A DNA stretch of 64,000 nucleotides. Source: Bacteroidaceae bacterium (GTDB taxonomy: Bacteria; Bacteroidota; Bacteroidia; Bacteroidales; Bacteroidaceae). Location: contig CABIXF010000020.1 of the NCBI GenBank assembly GCA_902362595.1, forward strand, positions 1 to 64,000. The letters run 5' to 3'. The stretch's first letter is position 1, and each line of letters starts with the position of its first letter. Both the position numbers and the translations under genes were made by a program. Positions 25,340-35,059 of this stretch are shown here, one piece after another. The notes beneath the pieces are model-generated. The model ran no database searches and was not told the DNA's origin. It saw only the letters and a program-made list of their open reading frames with translations.

Positions 25340-25567
25340 TTTCTGCATTCTATCCAACTGTCAGTACTATCATTGAATTAGTTGGTTCAGTCCTTCATGG
25401 AGCATTCTATATGCTTTATCTGAAATTTCTGTTCGTCGGACCAGAAATCTGTCGACAGCTTCCTTCAGATTCCACCTTACGATGGACATAGCTCTTCACT
25501 GTATAGCTCTCGCTATTAAGGTTCATTGAAAACTTACATCCGTTATTAAGACTCATGCCGAGCGCAC
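25340..25567 (-). mobile_element. Probable 5' fragment of a group II intron, no maturase
   Basis: Read on the minus strand the sequence begins GTGCGCTCGGCATGAG at 25567 and continues with GGTGGAATCTGAAGGAAG and CCGACGAACAGAAAT, which resemble the domain I start of bacterial group II introns. It begins right after the poly-T of a terminator hairpin, the site preferred by group IIC introns. No reverse transcriptase frame follows and the left limit is unclear; a GAGGCTGTCTAAAAAA-like IS end near 25288 may mark a later disruption. The call rests on remembered consensus features. Confidence 0.5.
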
Positions 25568-25569
25568 CT

Positions 25570-25607
25570 AAAAAAAACCCGTCAAAGACCACCAGGTCAA
25601 TGACGGG
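25570..25607 (-). terminator. Terminator of the Sus-like protease operon
   Basis: On the minus strand CCCGTCA and TGACGGG form the stem, with an inner GACC/GGTC pair, followed by eight T residues. It lies 7 bases past the stop of the last gene of the operon. Confidence 0.85.
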
Positions 25608-25613
25608 CATCAA

Positions 25614-26084
25614 TTATCTCAAGCTCCGGCTTCCATTCAAAATGTCGTCCGGTATTTCTGCACAACGTGTATACACAGACACATCCTCACTGTTATCCTT
25701 CATGGTCCATTTCATTGTTTCATCGGTCATTTCTGAAACAATATACTCATTCCACAAATCATGAGAATAATCATATTCCCCCGTAAGAATATATCCCAGT
25801 TCCTCGTCCTCTTCAATTTCAAAACTACCAGTAGATTTATGAGAATACATACTTCCCATATTGTCATACATTTCAAAAGTATGTTCTTTTCTATTGAACG
25901 TAATATATACATACTGACCTTCCTGTAATGGAGTTCCATTTAATTCAGTCAACATCCAGGTTCCGTTCAACGTGGCATAATTCACTTCCTGATACACCAC
26001 CGGAGCCTCATCGTCTTTGCTACAAGATGCAACCATTGTCAACAACGAAAGGCACATCATCAGTCTGAATATGAATCTTATCAT
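25614..26084 (-). CDS. Small lipocalin-like lipoprotein
   Basis: The 156-aa product has a lipoprotein signal (lipobox TMVASC, Cys near 21) and a mature domain beginning LNGTWMLTELNGTPL, the usual first strand of lipocalin-like (META / DUF5004-like) domains of Bacteroidetes. Function is unknown. It is the last gene of the leftward Sus-like operon and ends at a strong terminator. Confidence 0.7.
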   Translation of the reverse strand: MIRFIFRLMMCLSLLTMVASCSKDDEAPVVYQEVNYATLNGTWMLTELNGTPLQEGQYVYITFNRKEHTFEMYDNMGSMYSHKSTGSFEIEEDEELGYILTGEYDYSHDLWNEYIVSEMTDETMKWTMKDNSEDVSVYTRCAEIPDDILNGSRSLR

Positions 26085-26107
26085 ATCTATCTTGTTTAAA
26101 AAGTTAT

Positions 26108-26902
26108 TTATTTTATTTCTACATTAATTTTTATTGTCCGGTCAGACGGACGAGCAGAGATTCCATCAAGCAGCACATTAAACTGTTTTTTTCCTTTAGC
26201 TCCAGGAATCTTTCCACCATCCAGTTCAAGAATCAGATAACCCTCCTGCCCCGGTTCCAAGACCTCAGGCTCCGTACTCAGACGAATAAACTCAGGCAAA
26301 AATCCCTTCACAGCACCAATCCGCAACACCTCGTTTCCCGCATTCGCACAAGCAATTTTCTCCACTCGATGCATGCCTGTACTCACGGCCCCAAAACTTA
26401 CCGTCTTGGTACGTATCCTCAAATTTCCCATTGCATATTTATAGTCCTTCCACAAAGCACTCGAGGGAGTTACTTTGCCTACAATACTCAATGCGGCAAC
26501 AGGTTGTTTTTCAGAGATGTCGGTATAGACAAAGGCTTTCGTAAAGAGCTTTCCCGGTTGTCCGAAAGGATTATAAGTCACACTGACAACCGCTTTATCA
26601 CCTGGATTCATCACTGCATGATCGATATGAGCATCCGTACATCCGCAAGTAGTAGAAATTCTTGTCACGACTATTCTTTTCTTACTCACATTCGTACAGG
26701 TAAAAGTGTATACCTGAGGTTTATCATCCTCCGACAAGACTCCCGCATTTATCTCAATAGGCTCAAAGCGCAACAAAGCTTGTGCATTTTCCACCAATAC
26801 GGGGTTGAACACAGATTCAAGCTCCTGCTGAGTAAATACTTTCTGTGCCGATAAGCACGACACAGAAAGCCACATTGACATCAAGATAATTACAGTTTTC
26901 AT
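26108..26902 (-). CDS. DUF1573 domain protein, secreted
   Basis: The 264-aa protein has a signal peptide and a DUF1573 domain (residues about 45-130, with TFTCTNVSKKRIVVTRISTTCGCT), an Ig-like fold with a conserved Cys-Gly-Cys. A second Ig-like segment follows. The family occurs often beside SusC/SusD loci, with unknown role. It sits 24 bases upstream of the lipocalin-like gene and 19 bases after the protease gene in one operon. Confidence 0.8.
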   Translation of the reverse strand: MKTVIILMSMWLSVSCLSAQKVFTQQELESVFNPVLVENAQALLRFEPIEINAGVLSEDDKPQVYTFTCTNVSKKRIVVTRISTTCGCTDAHIDHAVMNPGDKAVVSVTYNPFGQPGKLFTKAFVYTDISEKQPVAALSIVGKVTPSSALWKDYKYAMGNLRIRTKTVSFGAVSTGMHRVEKIACANAGNEVLRIGAVKGFLPEFIRLSTEPEVLEPGQEGYLILELDGGKIPGAKGKKQFNVLLDGISARPSDRTIKINVEIK

Positions 26903-26920
26903 AAAAATTCCGTACCTAAA

Positions 26921-28996
26921 TTACATCCATCCGTTTCCAGTAGTCTTACGTACAGTAATGACAAATTCCTGCGTATTTCCGTCACTGCTAGTCACCGAGG
27001 CCTTGGTCATTCCCACCTTGGTTCCCTTTACCGTCAGTTTATTGTCTTTCAAAGAAACGGCAGCCACATTGCTGTCCACCACATTGAAGTCAGTAGCAGT
27101 CACATTATCGGCATAAATTTTGCTCAAGTCTACCACTTTCGTTCCATCAAGAGCTACATAGACGTTAGGTACACGCATCGGCTGAGCATCATAGTCACTT
27201 CCTTCAATATTGCTCAATACCATATTGGCGTCGATCAAGCCTCCAATCTTGCCTCGATAATTCGACAGATTCAATGACATGTGTGGAGCCGCATCCTTGT
27301 ATGTAGCCCATCCATACCAATATGATTTTTCCCCACTCAGTTTATCATCTGAGAAAGGACGGACAGAATGGAGCAGTAATTTCTGGAAATCTTCTGCACG
27401 ATAATGTTTACGCAACTTAGCTGCATACGACAAGCCCAATGCAGCCACACCAGAAACATGAGGACATGCCATAGAGGTTCCTTCCATATAGCCATATCCA
27501 CTCTGGTTCATCGTCGGGTCTCCCCCTTCAATGGCAGCCGTCGGCATTGTAGACAAAATAAGTCCTGCATCCTCTGTCTTCGTACCTTCTCCGTCGCCAC
27601 CTGGAGCTGTAATCATATTCTCACTACCGCTCGGTGTGCTGTAGTTTGAATAAGGGGCCGGAGTTCCATCCGGACCTACGGAAGCAACACAAATAAAGTC
27701 TTTATACGCACCCGGATAGGCAGCCATCGGCGCATACTCATTTCCTGCGGCAAAAATAATCAGTCCGCCTTCCATCACCCCGTTTGGATCACCAGCATTA
27801 TGAAGGAAGTATTCCATGACTTCTTTCTCCAACACACAATTCTCAGACCATTCTTCATCCGACAAATAACCTGGCGTATAATTGTTGATATTGGCTCGTC
27901 CGGAGTTATATCCCCAACTACACTGAAGAATTACAGCCCCATTGTCTGCAGCATATTTTATGGCTTTTGCCTCCTGCAAGAAAGTAGAACCGCTGTTTCC
28001 TGCAAAAATCTGCAAAGACATGATCTTTACACCAGAATCGGGTGTTCCATCTCCACCGGCAATGCCGGATACACCGGTCCCATTGTTGTTCACGGCAGCA
28101 ATGGTTCCTGCCACATGCGTGCCATGTCCAAGGTCATTGATATCTGAATAAGTAATCAGGCCACAATCGGTCACGAAGTTATATCCATAGCGGTCGCCTG
28201 CATAACCATTACCGTCATTGTCTGTGGTTCCTCCCAGTTCTTCCGCCGAGTTCGTCCACATGTTACCTTTCAAGTCTTCATGGTTATACATGACTCCTTC
28301 ATCCATTACAGCCACAATGACCGACGGATCTCCTTTACATTTCTTCCATGCTTCCTTGCAATTCACATCGTATCCGGCAATCGCCTGCACAGGAGAATCC
28401 TTTCCATCCAAAATCGTTCCGTCATTGATGTAGCTCCATTGCTTACTCAAATCCGGGTCATTGAATGGAAGTTCTGTGACACCGTCTGCTGTCAATGCCA
28501 CCGGATTCACCCCTTTGGCTTTCCGGTCTGTTTTATAAGCCCGCTTGATTTCGTGATTATACTCTACTGTGGCTACTTCGGCCAGTTTTGACATGTCTTG
28601 TGCTACCTTCTGCACATCCATGTTCTTATCAAACTTCACCAGATACCACAAATGCAATCCACATTTCCGTGTACGTTCCTCGTTACGCTTGTCCACCGGG
28701 AAAACCCGTTGAAACTCGTATGCTCCTGCAATGTCCAGAATTTCATCGACCGAAGGAATGGAAGAGCGTGACATTTTTCCACTTCTACTTAACGCATTAG
28801 CCTGATCCAATACCTCTTCGACTTCCGGCTTGAACTTGATAAACAATTCTCCACTTACCGCATCGTCGGGGATATTGACTATGGTTGCACTTCCATTGTC
28901 TCCTCCATTCGATTCGGAAACCAAAGTTTCCGAATCGCTACAAGAGAATAAGACTGACGCACATAATAGCGCTGATAATATGTATTTCTTTTTCAT
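26921..28996 (-). CDS. Secreted subtilisin-like serine protease (S8), lipoprotein
   Basis: From the ATG at 28996 the protein has 691 aa with a lipoprotein signal (LFSCSDSE). After an inhibitor-like propeptide (SGELFIKFKPE) comes the S8 domain with all catalytic residues: Asp in AVMDEGVMYNHEDL, His in LGHGTHVAGT and Ser in GTSMACPHVSG. The C-terminal 90 residues form an Ig-like domain with TVKGTKVGMTKASV. It is probably surface anchored and is the only degradative enzyme in this Sus-like operon, which suggests protein as the substrate. Confidence 0.92.
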   Translation of the reverse strand: MKKKYILSALLCASVLFSCSDSETLVSESNGGDNGSATIVNIPDDAVSGELFIKFKPEVEEVLDQANALSRSGKMSRSSIPSVDEILDIAGAYEFQRVFPVDKRNEERTRKCGLHLWYLVKFDKNMDVQKVAQDMSKLAEVATVEYNHEIKRAYKTDRKAKGVNPVALTADGVTELPFNDPDLSKQWSYINDGTILDGKDSPVQAIAGYDVNCKEAWKKCKGDPSVIVAVMDEGVMYNHEDLKGNMWTNSAEELGGTTDNDGNGYAGDRYGYNFVTDCGLITYSDINDLGHGTHVAGTIAAVNNNGTGVSGIAGGDGTPDSGVKIMSLQIFAGNSGSTFLQEAKAIKYAADNGAVILQCSWGYNSGRANINNYTPGYLSDEEWSENCVLEKEVMEYFLHNAGDPNGVMEGGLIIFAAGNEYAPMAAYPGAYKDFICVASVGPDGTPAPYSNYSTPSGSENMITAPGGDGEGTKTEDAGLILSTMPTAAIEGGDPTMNQSGYGYMEGTSMACPHVSGVAALGLSYAAKLRKHYRAEDFQKLLLHSVRPFSDDKLSGEKSYWYGWATYKDAAPHMSLNLSNYRGKIGGLIDANMVLSNIEGSDYDAQPMRVPNVYVALDGTKVVDLSKIYADNVTATDFNVVDSNVAAVSLKDNKLTVKGTKVGMTKASVTSSDGNTQEFVITVRKTTGNGWM

Positions 28997-29030
28997 TTTC
29001 AATGTTACGTTAAATCAAACAAAACCTTTC

Positions 29031-30812
29031 TCATTCGGTCGCACCGCTATCCTCGTAATCAGGTTTCCTGCCTGGATAAACCTCATAATAGCTGCCTTCT
29101 GTGTATCCCGTATTGGAATAATTGCTAAGGCTGGTCGGTTCATTGCTAAATCCTACCTTATCTCCATTGGAATTGATGGCACTCAATTCTTGCTGGAAGA
29201 TCATGGAATATGGATTCCAGTATGCCAGATACGGATGATACAATAACCATTTAGGCAGCTTTCCAGTCAAGAAGCTCAGATTTAATGACAGAGATTTCAT
29301 TTTTGGCCATACCATTGGAGCACCCCCATTTGCCAGCAGGTATTTTTTAGCATCTTCCAGCTTGATTGTATCTCCAAATGTCTGAGAAATATAGTCCCAA
29401 GTATAAACCTTGTCGGCGCCAACAATATTTCTGACTTCTTCGTCAGAAGGCAGTTCACCCTGAAGCAGGCTCATGGTCAATGACAATTCTTCCAAAGTAT
29501 CCCATTGAAGCAGGTTCTTGAAGAAAGTACGGTTCGTCTTGGCAGGGAGTGATTCAAAACCTTCTCCAAAACCAGTGTACCATCTGAAACCGATAGTATC
29601 ATTATCTTCCACCTGACTCAAGTCTTTTGTGGTATCATAACGATTAATTTTATTCAGACGCAAAACCTTCAGTTTCGGGAAGTTCGCTTTGTTGATGACT
29701 TCCAGCCCATCTTCAAAGTTATTGCTACTCAAATCAAGCAACTCCAAATTCTTTCCTAAATCCTTAAAGTTATCAGGCAATGCAGTTAATCCGTATGCAC
29801 TAATTGTCAGTTCTTTCAGATTATTGTACTGAGCTAACTCACAGATTTCCGGTCCCAGTTTGATGCTCTTGATAAACGTATTGGCATTACCGGTAAAGGT
29901 AATAGACCGGGCAGTTTTCAAATATCTCACCTGATAAGGCAATGATTCGTATATCTCAAACAAACGGAATGTAACCGATTTCACGCGTCCGATCATATTC
30001 TTGCTTACTCCGTCGGTTGCTTTCCAAAGTTCCACACCATCCCAATACATCATATTTTCTCCGTCATTCCATCCCAGCATTCCATTCATGCTTTTGTAGA
30101 TAGACAACAGAGCCAGTGAGTCTCCCGCACGGTCATCTGTAATCTTCGGAGCCGACTTCTGCCGTACCTGAAGCACTACAGGCTCTCCTTCTGCAGGAGT
30201 TATCGTAATCTGTGCTGTCCGTTCTGCTTCCGATACATTGATATCCCATTCAAACCGCTGAGTAAATGTACGCGGACGATCGCCATAATCATAGGCAGGA
30301 ACTTTATCCTTATATCTCAGCCAATTCCCTTCAGAGGTCACGCTCACAGAAAAATTGGTATTTGCCGTCATCTGAAGATCATAATAACGCTTTCCGTATT
30401 CTGCTGAGTTTTCAATGACAATCTCCTGGTCTGCATTCTCCACAAACACACCTTTGGCATAACCTGCCTGCACCACCTTCAAGATTTTAGGTGCAGCCAG
30501 CCCTTGTGCCATAAACTGAATCTCAGCATTTCTGAAATCGGCAACGACTGATGAATCTACTTGAATCTCACAACTTGCAGCCCCTACTCCACTAGAAGGA
30601 ACTACCCGTACCCATGTAGCGTCGGTTGTAGTCTGCCATTTCACATTTCCACCTACATTTACAATCTCTATTCCGCCATTCTCACCAACGGCGATTTCCT
30701 CTTTATCCAATGAAAATTCAGATGTGATTTCGTCATCCTCCTTACATGAATAAAAACAGAGAGTGAGTACAGAAAATAATCCTGTTACAAAATATTTGAT
30801 ATTATTTTTCAT
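29031..30812 (-). CDS. BACON and leucine-rich-repeat lipoprotein
   Basis: The 593-aa product has a lipoprotein signal (TLCFYSCKED), an N-terminal BACON-type domain (about residues 30-110, with VKWQTTTDATWVRVVPSSG), a second similar beta domain to about 215, and then leucine-rich repeats (LKELTISAYGLTALPDNFKDL, LELLDLSSNNF). BACON domains bind carbohydrate or protein, and LRRs bind protein. It is probably a surface binding protein for the operon substrate. Confidence 0.85.
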   Translation of the reverse strand: MKNNIKYFVTGLFSVLTLCFYSCKEDDEITSEFSLDKEEIAVGENGGIEIVNVGGNVKWQTTTDATWVRVVPSSGVGAASCEIQVDSSVVADFRNAEIQFMAQGLAAPKILKVVQAGYAKGVFVENADQEIVIENSAEYGKRYYDLQMTANTNFSVSVTSEGNWLRYKDKVPAYDYGDRPRTFTQRFEWDINVSEAERTAQITITPAEGEPVVLQVRQKSAPKITDDRAGDSLALLSIYKSMNGMLGWNDGENMMYWDGVELWKATDGVSKNMIGRVKSVTFRLFEIYESLPYQVRYLKTARSITFTGNANTFIKSIKLGPEICELAQYNNLKELTISAYGLTALPDNFKDLGKNLELLDLSSNNFEDGLEVINKANFPKLKVLRLNKINRYDTTKDLSQVEDNDTIGFRWYTGFGEGFESLPAKTNRTFFKNLLQWDTLEELSLTMSLLQGELPSDEEVRNIVGADKVYTWDYISQTFGDTIKLEDAKKYLLANGGAPMVWPKMKSLSLNLSFLTGKLPKWLLYHPYLAYWNPYSMIFQQELSAINSNGDKVGFSNEPTSLSNYSNTGYTEGSYYEVYPGRKPDYEDSGATE

Positions 30813-30838
30813 TTTAGCTCTTTTTATCTAGTTGTTCA

Positions 30839-33472
30839 TCACTCCAAATCCAAGGCATCACAACCACGGATATCTTGAGTCGGATCATAAATTAGAGTAT
30901 ACATACCGGCCTTTATATACGCACAAACATCTGAAACATCCAATATCAAGTTCGGATTGTCACTCACATCAAGAGTATAAATCAAATAAGATATCGTTTC
31001 CGTATCAGGCACTTTTCCAATATTATTTCCACCCAAGAACAAAGCTCTCAAACCAATGTGCTGGTAGATACCTTCCGGCCATTCTTCGTAAACTCTGTTG
31101 CCCGCATCATCCCGCTGATTACGCAATGAAAGTACGGTCAGATAAGAAATGTTGGCAGCCCCCCAAGGGAAAGTAGTCAAACGGTTTCCACTAAGATCCA
31201 ATCCATACAAATAAGGCAAGGTGTGCCCGTCAAAATCGTCCGGAAGCTTGCTCAAACGATTATAAGTCAAATCAAGCGTAGTCAACAGATAAGTCTTTGA
31301 ACCTGTCAGGTCTCCCTTATTGAACTCAGAAATCTGATTGGCACTCAAGTTAAGCACTGTAAGCGGAGAACCTGTCTTAAACAACTGCTTAGGGAATTTT
31401 TTAAGTTTATTTCCAGCCAAAGAAAGTTCACCGGCATTGATTCCGCTAAAACCTTCAAGACCAGCATCGTCAATTTCATTATAAGAAAAATCGACAGAGG
31501 CCATGGTATAGATGGATTTCACATCAAAAATATCAGGCAATTGAGTCAACTTATTGTGAGAGAATGACAATGATTCCACATCATCCATCCCACAGAAAAT
31601 CCCATTCTGACTTTCAATGGTCTCAATTTCATTGTAATCAAAAGCAGCCTGCACCAGGTTTACATTCGCCCCAAAGGCAGGAACCTTTTTCAACTTGTTG
31701 TTCACAATGTCAATCTTACCCAATTTTACCATGTTGGACACTTCTTTCGGCAACTCAGAAATATTGTTGTATCCCAAATAAAGAATCTGAACCTTCTCTT
31801 TTGACTTTCCTGTAACCAGTTCTTTCAGTCCCTTATTGAATTCGTCAGAAGACAACTGCTTGTTCATCGCCATATTCAACTGAACCAATTCCGGAAGCTG
31901 AGCTATCACGGAAGGGAAGGTCTTCATTTTCGGGCAATTATAAATTTCCAGGTCGGTAAGAGCTGTCAAACCGGCAAAACCCGGTTCTTCCTCCTCATTT
32001 CCTACCGTAGCTTCCGGCAAAGCTGTGATAGGTGCATTGGCTACATAGAAGATTTCCAGCTTTTTCAATTTTCCGATGGCTGGATGAATGCCTGTAATGC
32101 CATTGGTCAAATCACCCCAAGACACATCTTTCGTCGTGATTCCTTTACGTGTCGTCTTACGTTTGTAGTCCCCTTTTATTTCCATACCCAACTGCAAAGG
32201 AGAAGACAAATCTTCCCGTATGTCGTGAGCTACAAAATGATCCATATAGTCATTACGTATCGCCTTCAAATCGTTGGCTGTCAACTGTCCCTTCAAACTG
32301 GTCAGAGGGTCTTTGTTGTCAAAACCAAGCAAATCATTATGCGTACCCAAAGCCAGAGTATTCAGTTCGCTTAACTGGCCAATTTCAGCAGGCACCATAC
32401 CTACTGCACCAAAATCACCGATAGACAATGAGGTTACACGGCCGTTGGCATCAAGCACAACGCCCGGCTGATCGCCCCACATATCAATATCCTTGTCGTC
32501 AAAACTCCAGTTTACACCTGCAGGGTAAGTTTGTCCACGGTAATACCAGTTTTCACCTCCCATCTTTTCCCAAATGGCTTTCAAGGCAACATAGTCCTTG
32601 ATATTGGGTGCCGATTCAATCAGTGTGACCGGCACATCCGCATTGGTCTGCGAATTGTCTGTCACCGTAAAAACAGATTCTTTCAACACCTCGTCATTGA
32701 AATACTGCAAAATGTCACTACCCTTATAGGCCGTATACGACATTACCTGGTAAGTACCTGCTTCAATCGTGACAAGAGAATCAATCTTACCCACTGAAGT
32801 ACGATATCCGGTCCCACTACCATCGAAATCTTCTTCATACGTTACCTTCAATGATTTAAATTCCTGTTCGATTTTGGTATCAACATTCTTTACCCGGATA
32901 TCTACCTTGTCAATACTACTGAAGGGATAAGCTTTTTCCGCATCATCCACACCTCGGCTAAGAATATTCTTTACCAACTGGAATTTGACTCTACCTCTGC
33001 TGATAGCATCTACCAGCAAGTCTTGTACTACCAGTCCTCCACCTGTAACACAGAACGTAGCCTTTTCGGCAGGCAAACCCACGTAGATTTCCTTTTCGGC
33101 TCTGTTATACAAATAAAATCCTACAAGCGTATATTCACCTTCCTGCAATTCCAACTTGTCACTGCGCATACCATATTCCGCGTTTTCCGCATCGTATGCA
33201 TGCAAAGCCATTGTCTGAGAAAACTCAAAATCATTGCTTCTCAACACCACTTTCACTTTGGCTGCTTCATAAAGAGAATCGAGCACATTGGCGTTCGCAC
33301 GCGAAGCTACATTTTTTGCATAAGATGCACTTTTGTACACCTTAAACTGTACATAACCGCTACCGGCTGGCAACTCGTCATTTTCATCCTTACATCCAGA
33401 TGAAAAGCACAAGAGCGACAAGAGTATCAGGTTGATACAGATAAAACTTATATTTCGTAATTTTTTCATCAT
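30839..33472 (-). CDS. Large leucine-rich-repeat lipoprotein with DUF4458-like N-terminus
   Basis: About 877 aa from the ATG at 33472. A lipoprotein signal (CFSSGC) precedes a DUF4458-like region (GYVQFKVYKSASYAKN...) and, from about residue 300 on, many LRRs such as ILYLGYNNISELPKEV and VLNLSANQISEF. A repeat stack of this size suits recognition of a protein ligand. It may be the main surface binder. DUF assignment is from memory. Confidence 0.82.
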   Translation of the reverse strand: MMKKLRNISFICINLILLSLLCFSSGCKDENDELPAGSGYVQFKVYKSASYAKNVASRANANVLDSLYEAAKVKVVLRSNDFEFSQTMALHAYDAENAEYGMRSDKLELQEGEYTLVGFYLYNRAEKEIYVGLPAEKATFCVTGGGLVVQDLLVDAISRGRVKFQLVKNILSRGVDDAEKAYPFSSIDKVDIRVKNVDTKIEQEFKSLKVTYEEDFDGSGTGYRTSVGKIDSLVTIEAGTYQVMSYTAYKGSDILQYFNDEVLKESVFTVTDNSQTNADVPVTLIESAPNIKDYVALKAIWEKMGGENWYYRGQTYPAGVNWSFDDKDIDMWGDQPGVVLDANGRVTSLSIGDFGAVGMVPAEIGQLSELNTLALGTHNDLLGFDNKDPLTSLKGQLTANDLKAIRNDYMDHFVAHDIREDLSSPLQLGMEIKGDYKRKTTRKGITTKDVSWGDLTNGITGIHPAIGKLKKLEIFYVANAPITALPEATVGNEEEEPGFAGLTALTDLEIYNCPKMKTFPSVIAQLPELVQLNMAMNKQLSSDEFNKGLKELVTGKSKEKVQILYLGYNNISELPKEVSNMVKLGKIDIVNNKLKKVPAFGANVNLVQAAFDYNEIETIESQNGIFCGMDDVESLSFSHNKLTQLPDIFDVKSIYTMASVDFSYNEIDDAGLEGFSGINAGELSLAGNKLKKFPKQLFKTGSPLTVLNLSANQISEFNKGDLTGSKTYLLTTLDLTYNRLSKLPDDFDGHTLPYLYGLDLSGNRLTTFPWGAANISYLTVLSLRNQRDDAGNRVYEEWPEGIYQHIGLRALFLGGNNIGKVPDTETISYLIYTLDVSDNPNLILDVSDVCAYIKAGMYTLIYDPTQDIRGCDALDLE

Positions 33473-33482
33473 AACATGCATT

Positions 33483-35036
33483 TTATTCTACATTTAATAT
33501 CAGCACTTTACAAATCATCATGTTTTCATCTTTGAAGATTACAATCAACGGTTCATCTCCACACATGAAATAGACATTGCTGTCTTCATAGGTCTCTCCT
33601 TCCTTATTTACTTCTATAGATGTATTAGACTCATAAGGATTAGAGAAAGTTCTGAGTTCACATGAACCTATAGCGGCATTTTCTCCAAAGTAGTTCTTTA
33701 TATAAGGAGTAATTGTCACGAAGCTTCCTGCAGGCACTGAATAATTAAAGATGTAATTATTCTTATTTGCTTCATCAGCAAAATACAACTGACTGATAGC
33801 ATCCAACACATCCGGATTCATGATATTTCCGAGGCCCTGTGTGGCTTCTACGTCTCCTTCTCCATTTACATTGACTTTGACAGGAGCCACAGAAGAAGTC
33901 TGTGTACCTTCTTGTTCAAAAGACATAATCACATATTTGATGACATCTTCAGAAACATCCTTGCCTGAAGCATCCAATAACGTGTTGCGATCCGGCCAGG
34001 TTCCCTGATGAGAAATTTCATCATAATCTTTTTTAGGGAAGGCCAAAATGTATCCTTTTCTCTTAGCCCCACCATTTTCCTGGAAATCACTCAATGTCAG
34101 ATTTCCATGCTGGTCATCTTTACACTGATAGAACAAGTTCTCATCGATATTCATCCAGCCGTTCTCTTCACCCAAGCAACGGATTACATATTCATTGTTT
34201 TGAGCGAGTACATTAAATGACAGAGGGAAGAATTTTTTCTCTACATCTTCATCTCCTTCTGTCAAGGCTGCCTGCCAGTACTGACTTCCATCCAATGACA
34301 CCGTCCAGTTCCAGGCAGAACCAAGTCCATCTACCCGGATAACCCCTTCCGGCATTCCTGAATAGCAGACCGGCACATCATAATAGCGGTCACTGTTCTG
34401 TTCATAAAATCTTAGTACTCCTTCTTGTACTTCAGTCAGATAACCGTTGTTCAGCTGGACCGACAAATCAAACTTCTGGTTGGCTTTCACTTTTAAAGGT
34501 AAATCTATTGCCAGCCATTCCGGAGCATCTTTCAGTTCCCAGGCAAAATTGGTCACCACGGAAAAAGTTCCATTAATGACGTCATTGTTCACATACGACA
34601 ACGTAAGTTTATTCTCCGCATTATAGGCATTTCCATCCACATCCATCACGGCTAAATCCTTTCCAGTACGGATGTATCTGGCTATCACTTTTTCCTCATT
34701 ACCCATTATCAACGTAATGTCCACCGTCAGTTCATTCACCGACCACGCCTCATCTGAAATTGTGAGCGGTAAAGACACTTCTCCAGCTTCACCGGAAATA
34801 GAAGTCAGACCATTGGAGAACTTACACCACAAAGCGGAAGAAGTCACCTTCCAGTCCAGGTTTGCAGTAAAAGAAAGCGTATGCGCAGTTCCAGGAGTAA
34901 CAGCCTCCACAATCTCCTGTTCAGGGAATGACGGTGCCACGGCTTCTTCCTCATCGGAACAGGCCGCCATTGTACACATCAATGCAGCCAACAGACAGAA
35001 CCGCTTAAGTATAGATATATTTTTTATCACATTCAT
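33483..35036 (-). CDS. Surface lipoprotein with BACON-like domains (DUF5003-like)
   Basis: The 517-aa product from the ATG at 35036 has a lipoprotein signal (LMCTMAACSDEE). Two beta-sandwich segments follow (TLSFTANLDWKVTSSALWCKF and GTFSVVTNFAWELKDAPEWL) that look like BACON-type repeats, and then a region without known fold. Its place directly after susD and the DUF4843-like gene suggests a SusE/F-like surface binding role. The DUF5003 label is from memory. Confidence 0.75.
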   Translation of the reverse strand: MNVIKNISILKRFCLLAALMCTMAACSDEEEAVAPSFPEQEIVEAVTPGTAHTLSFTANLDWKVTSSALWCKFSNGLTSISGEAGEVSLPLTISDEAWSVNELTVDITLIMGNEEKVIARYIRTGKDLAVMDVDGNAYNAENKLTLSYVNNDVINGTFSVVTNFAWELKDAPEWLAIDLPLKVKANQKFDLSVQLNNGYLTEVQEGVLRFYEQNSDRYYDVPVCYSGMPEGVIRVDGLGSAWNWTVSLDGSQYWQAALTEGDEDVEKKFFPLSFNVLAQNNEYVIRCLGEENGWMNIDENLFYQCKDDQHGNLTLSDFQENGGAKRKGYILAFPKKDYDEISHQGTWPDRNTLLDASGKDVSEDVIKYVIMSFEQEGTQTSSVAPVKVNVNGEGDVEATQGLGNIMNPDVLDAISQLYFADEANKNNYIFNYSVPAGSFVTITPYIKNYFGENAAIGSCELRTFSNPYESNTSIEVNKEGETYEDSNVYFMCGDEPLIVIFKDENMMICKVLILNVE

Positions 35037-35059
35037 ATCCAATAAGTAGATTAACATTA

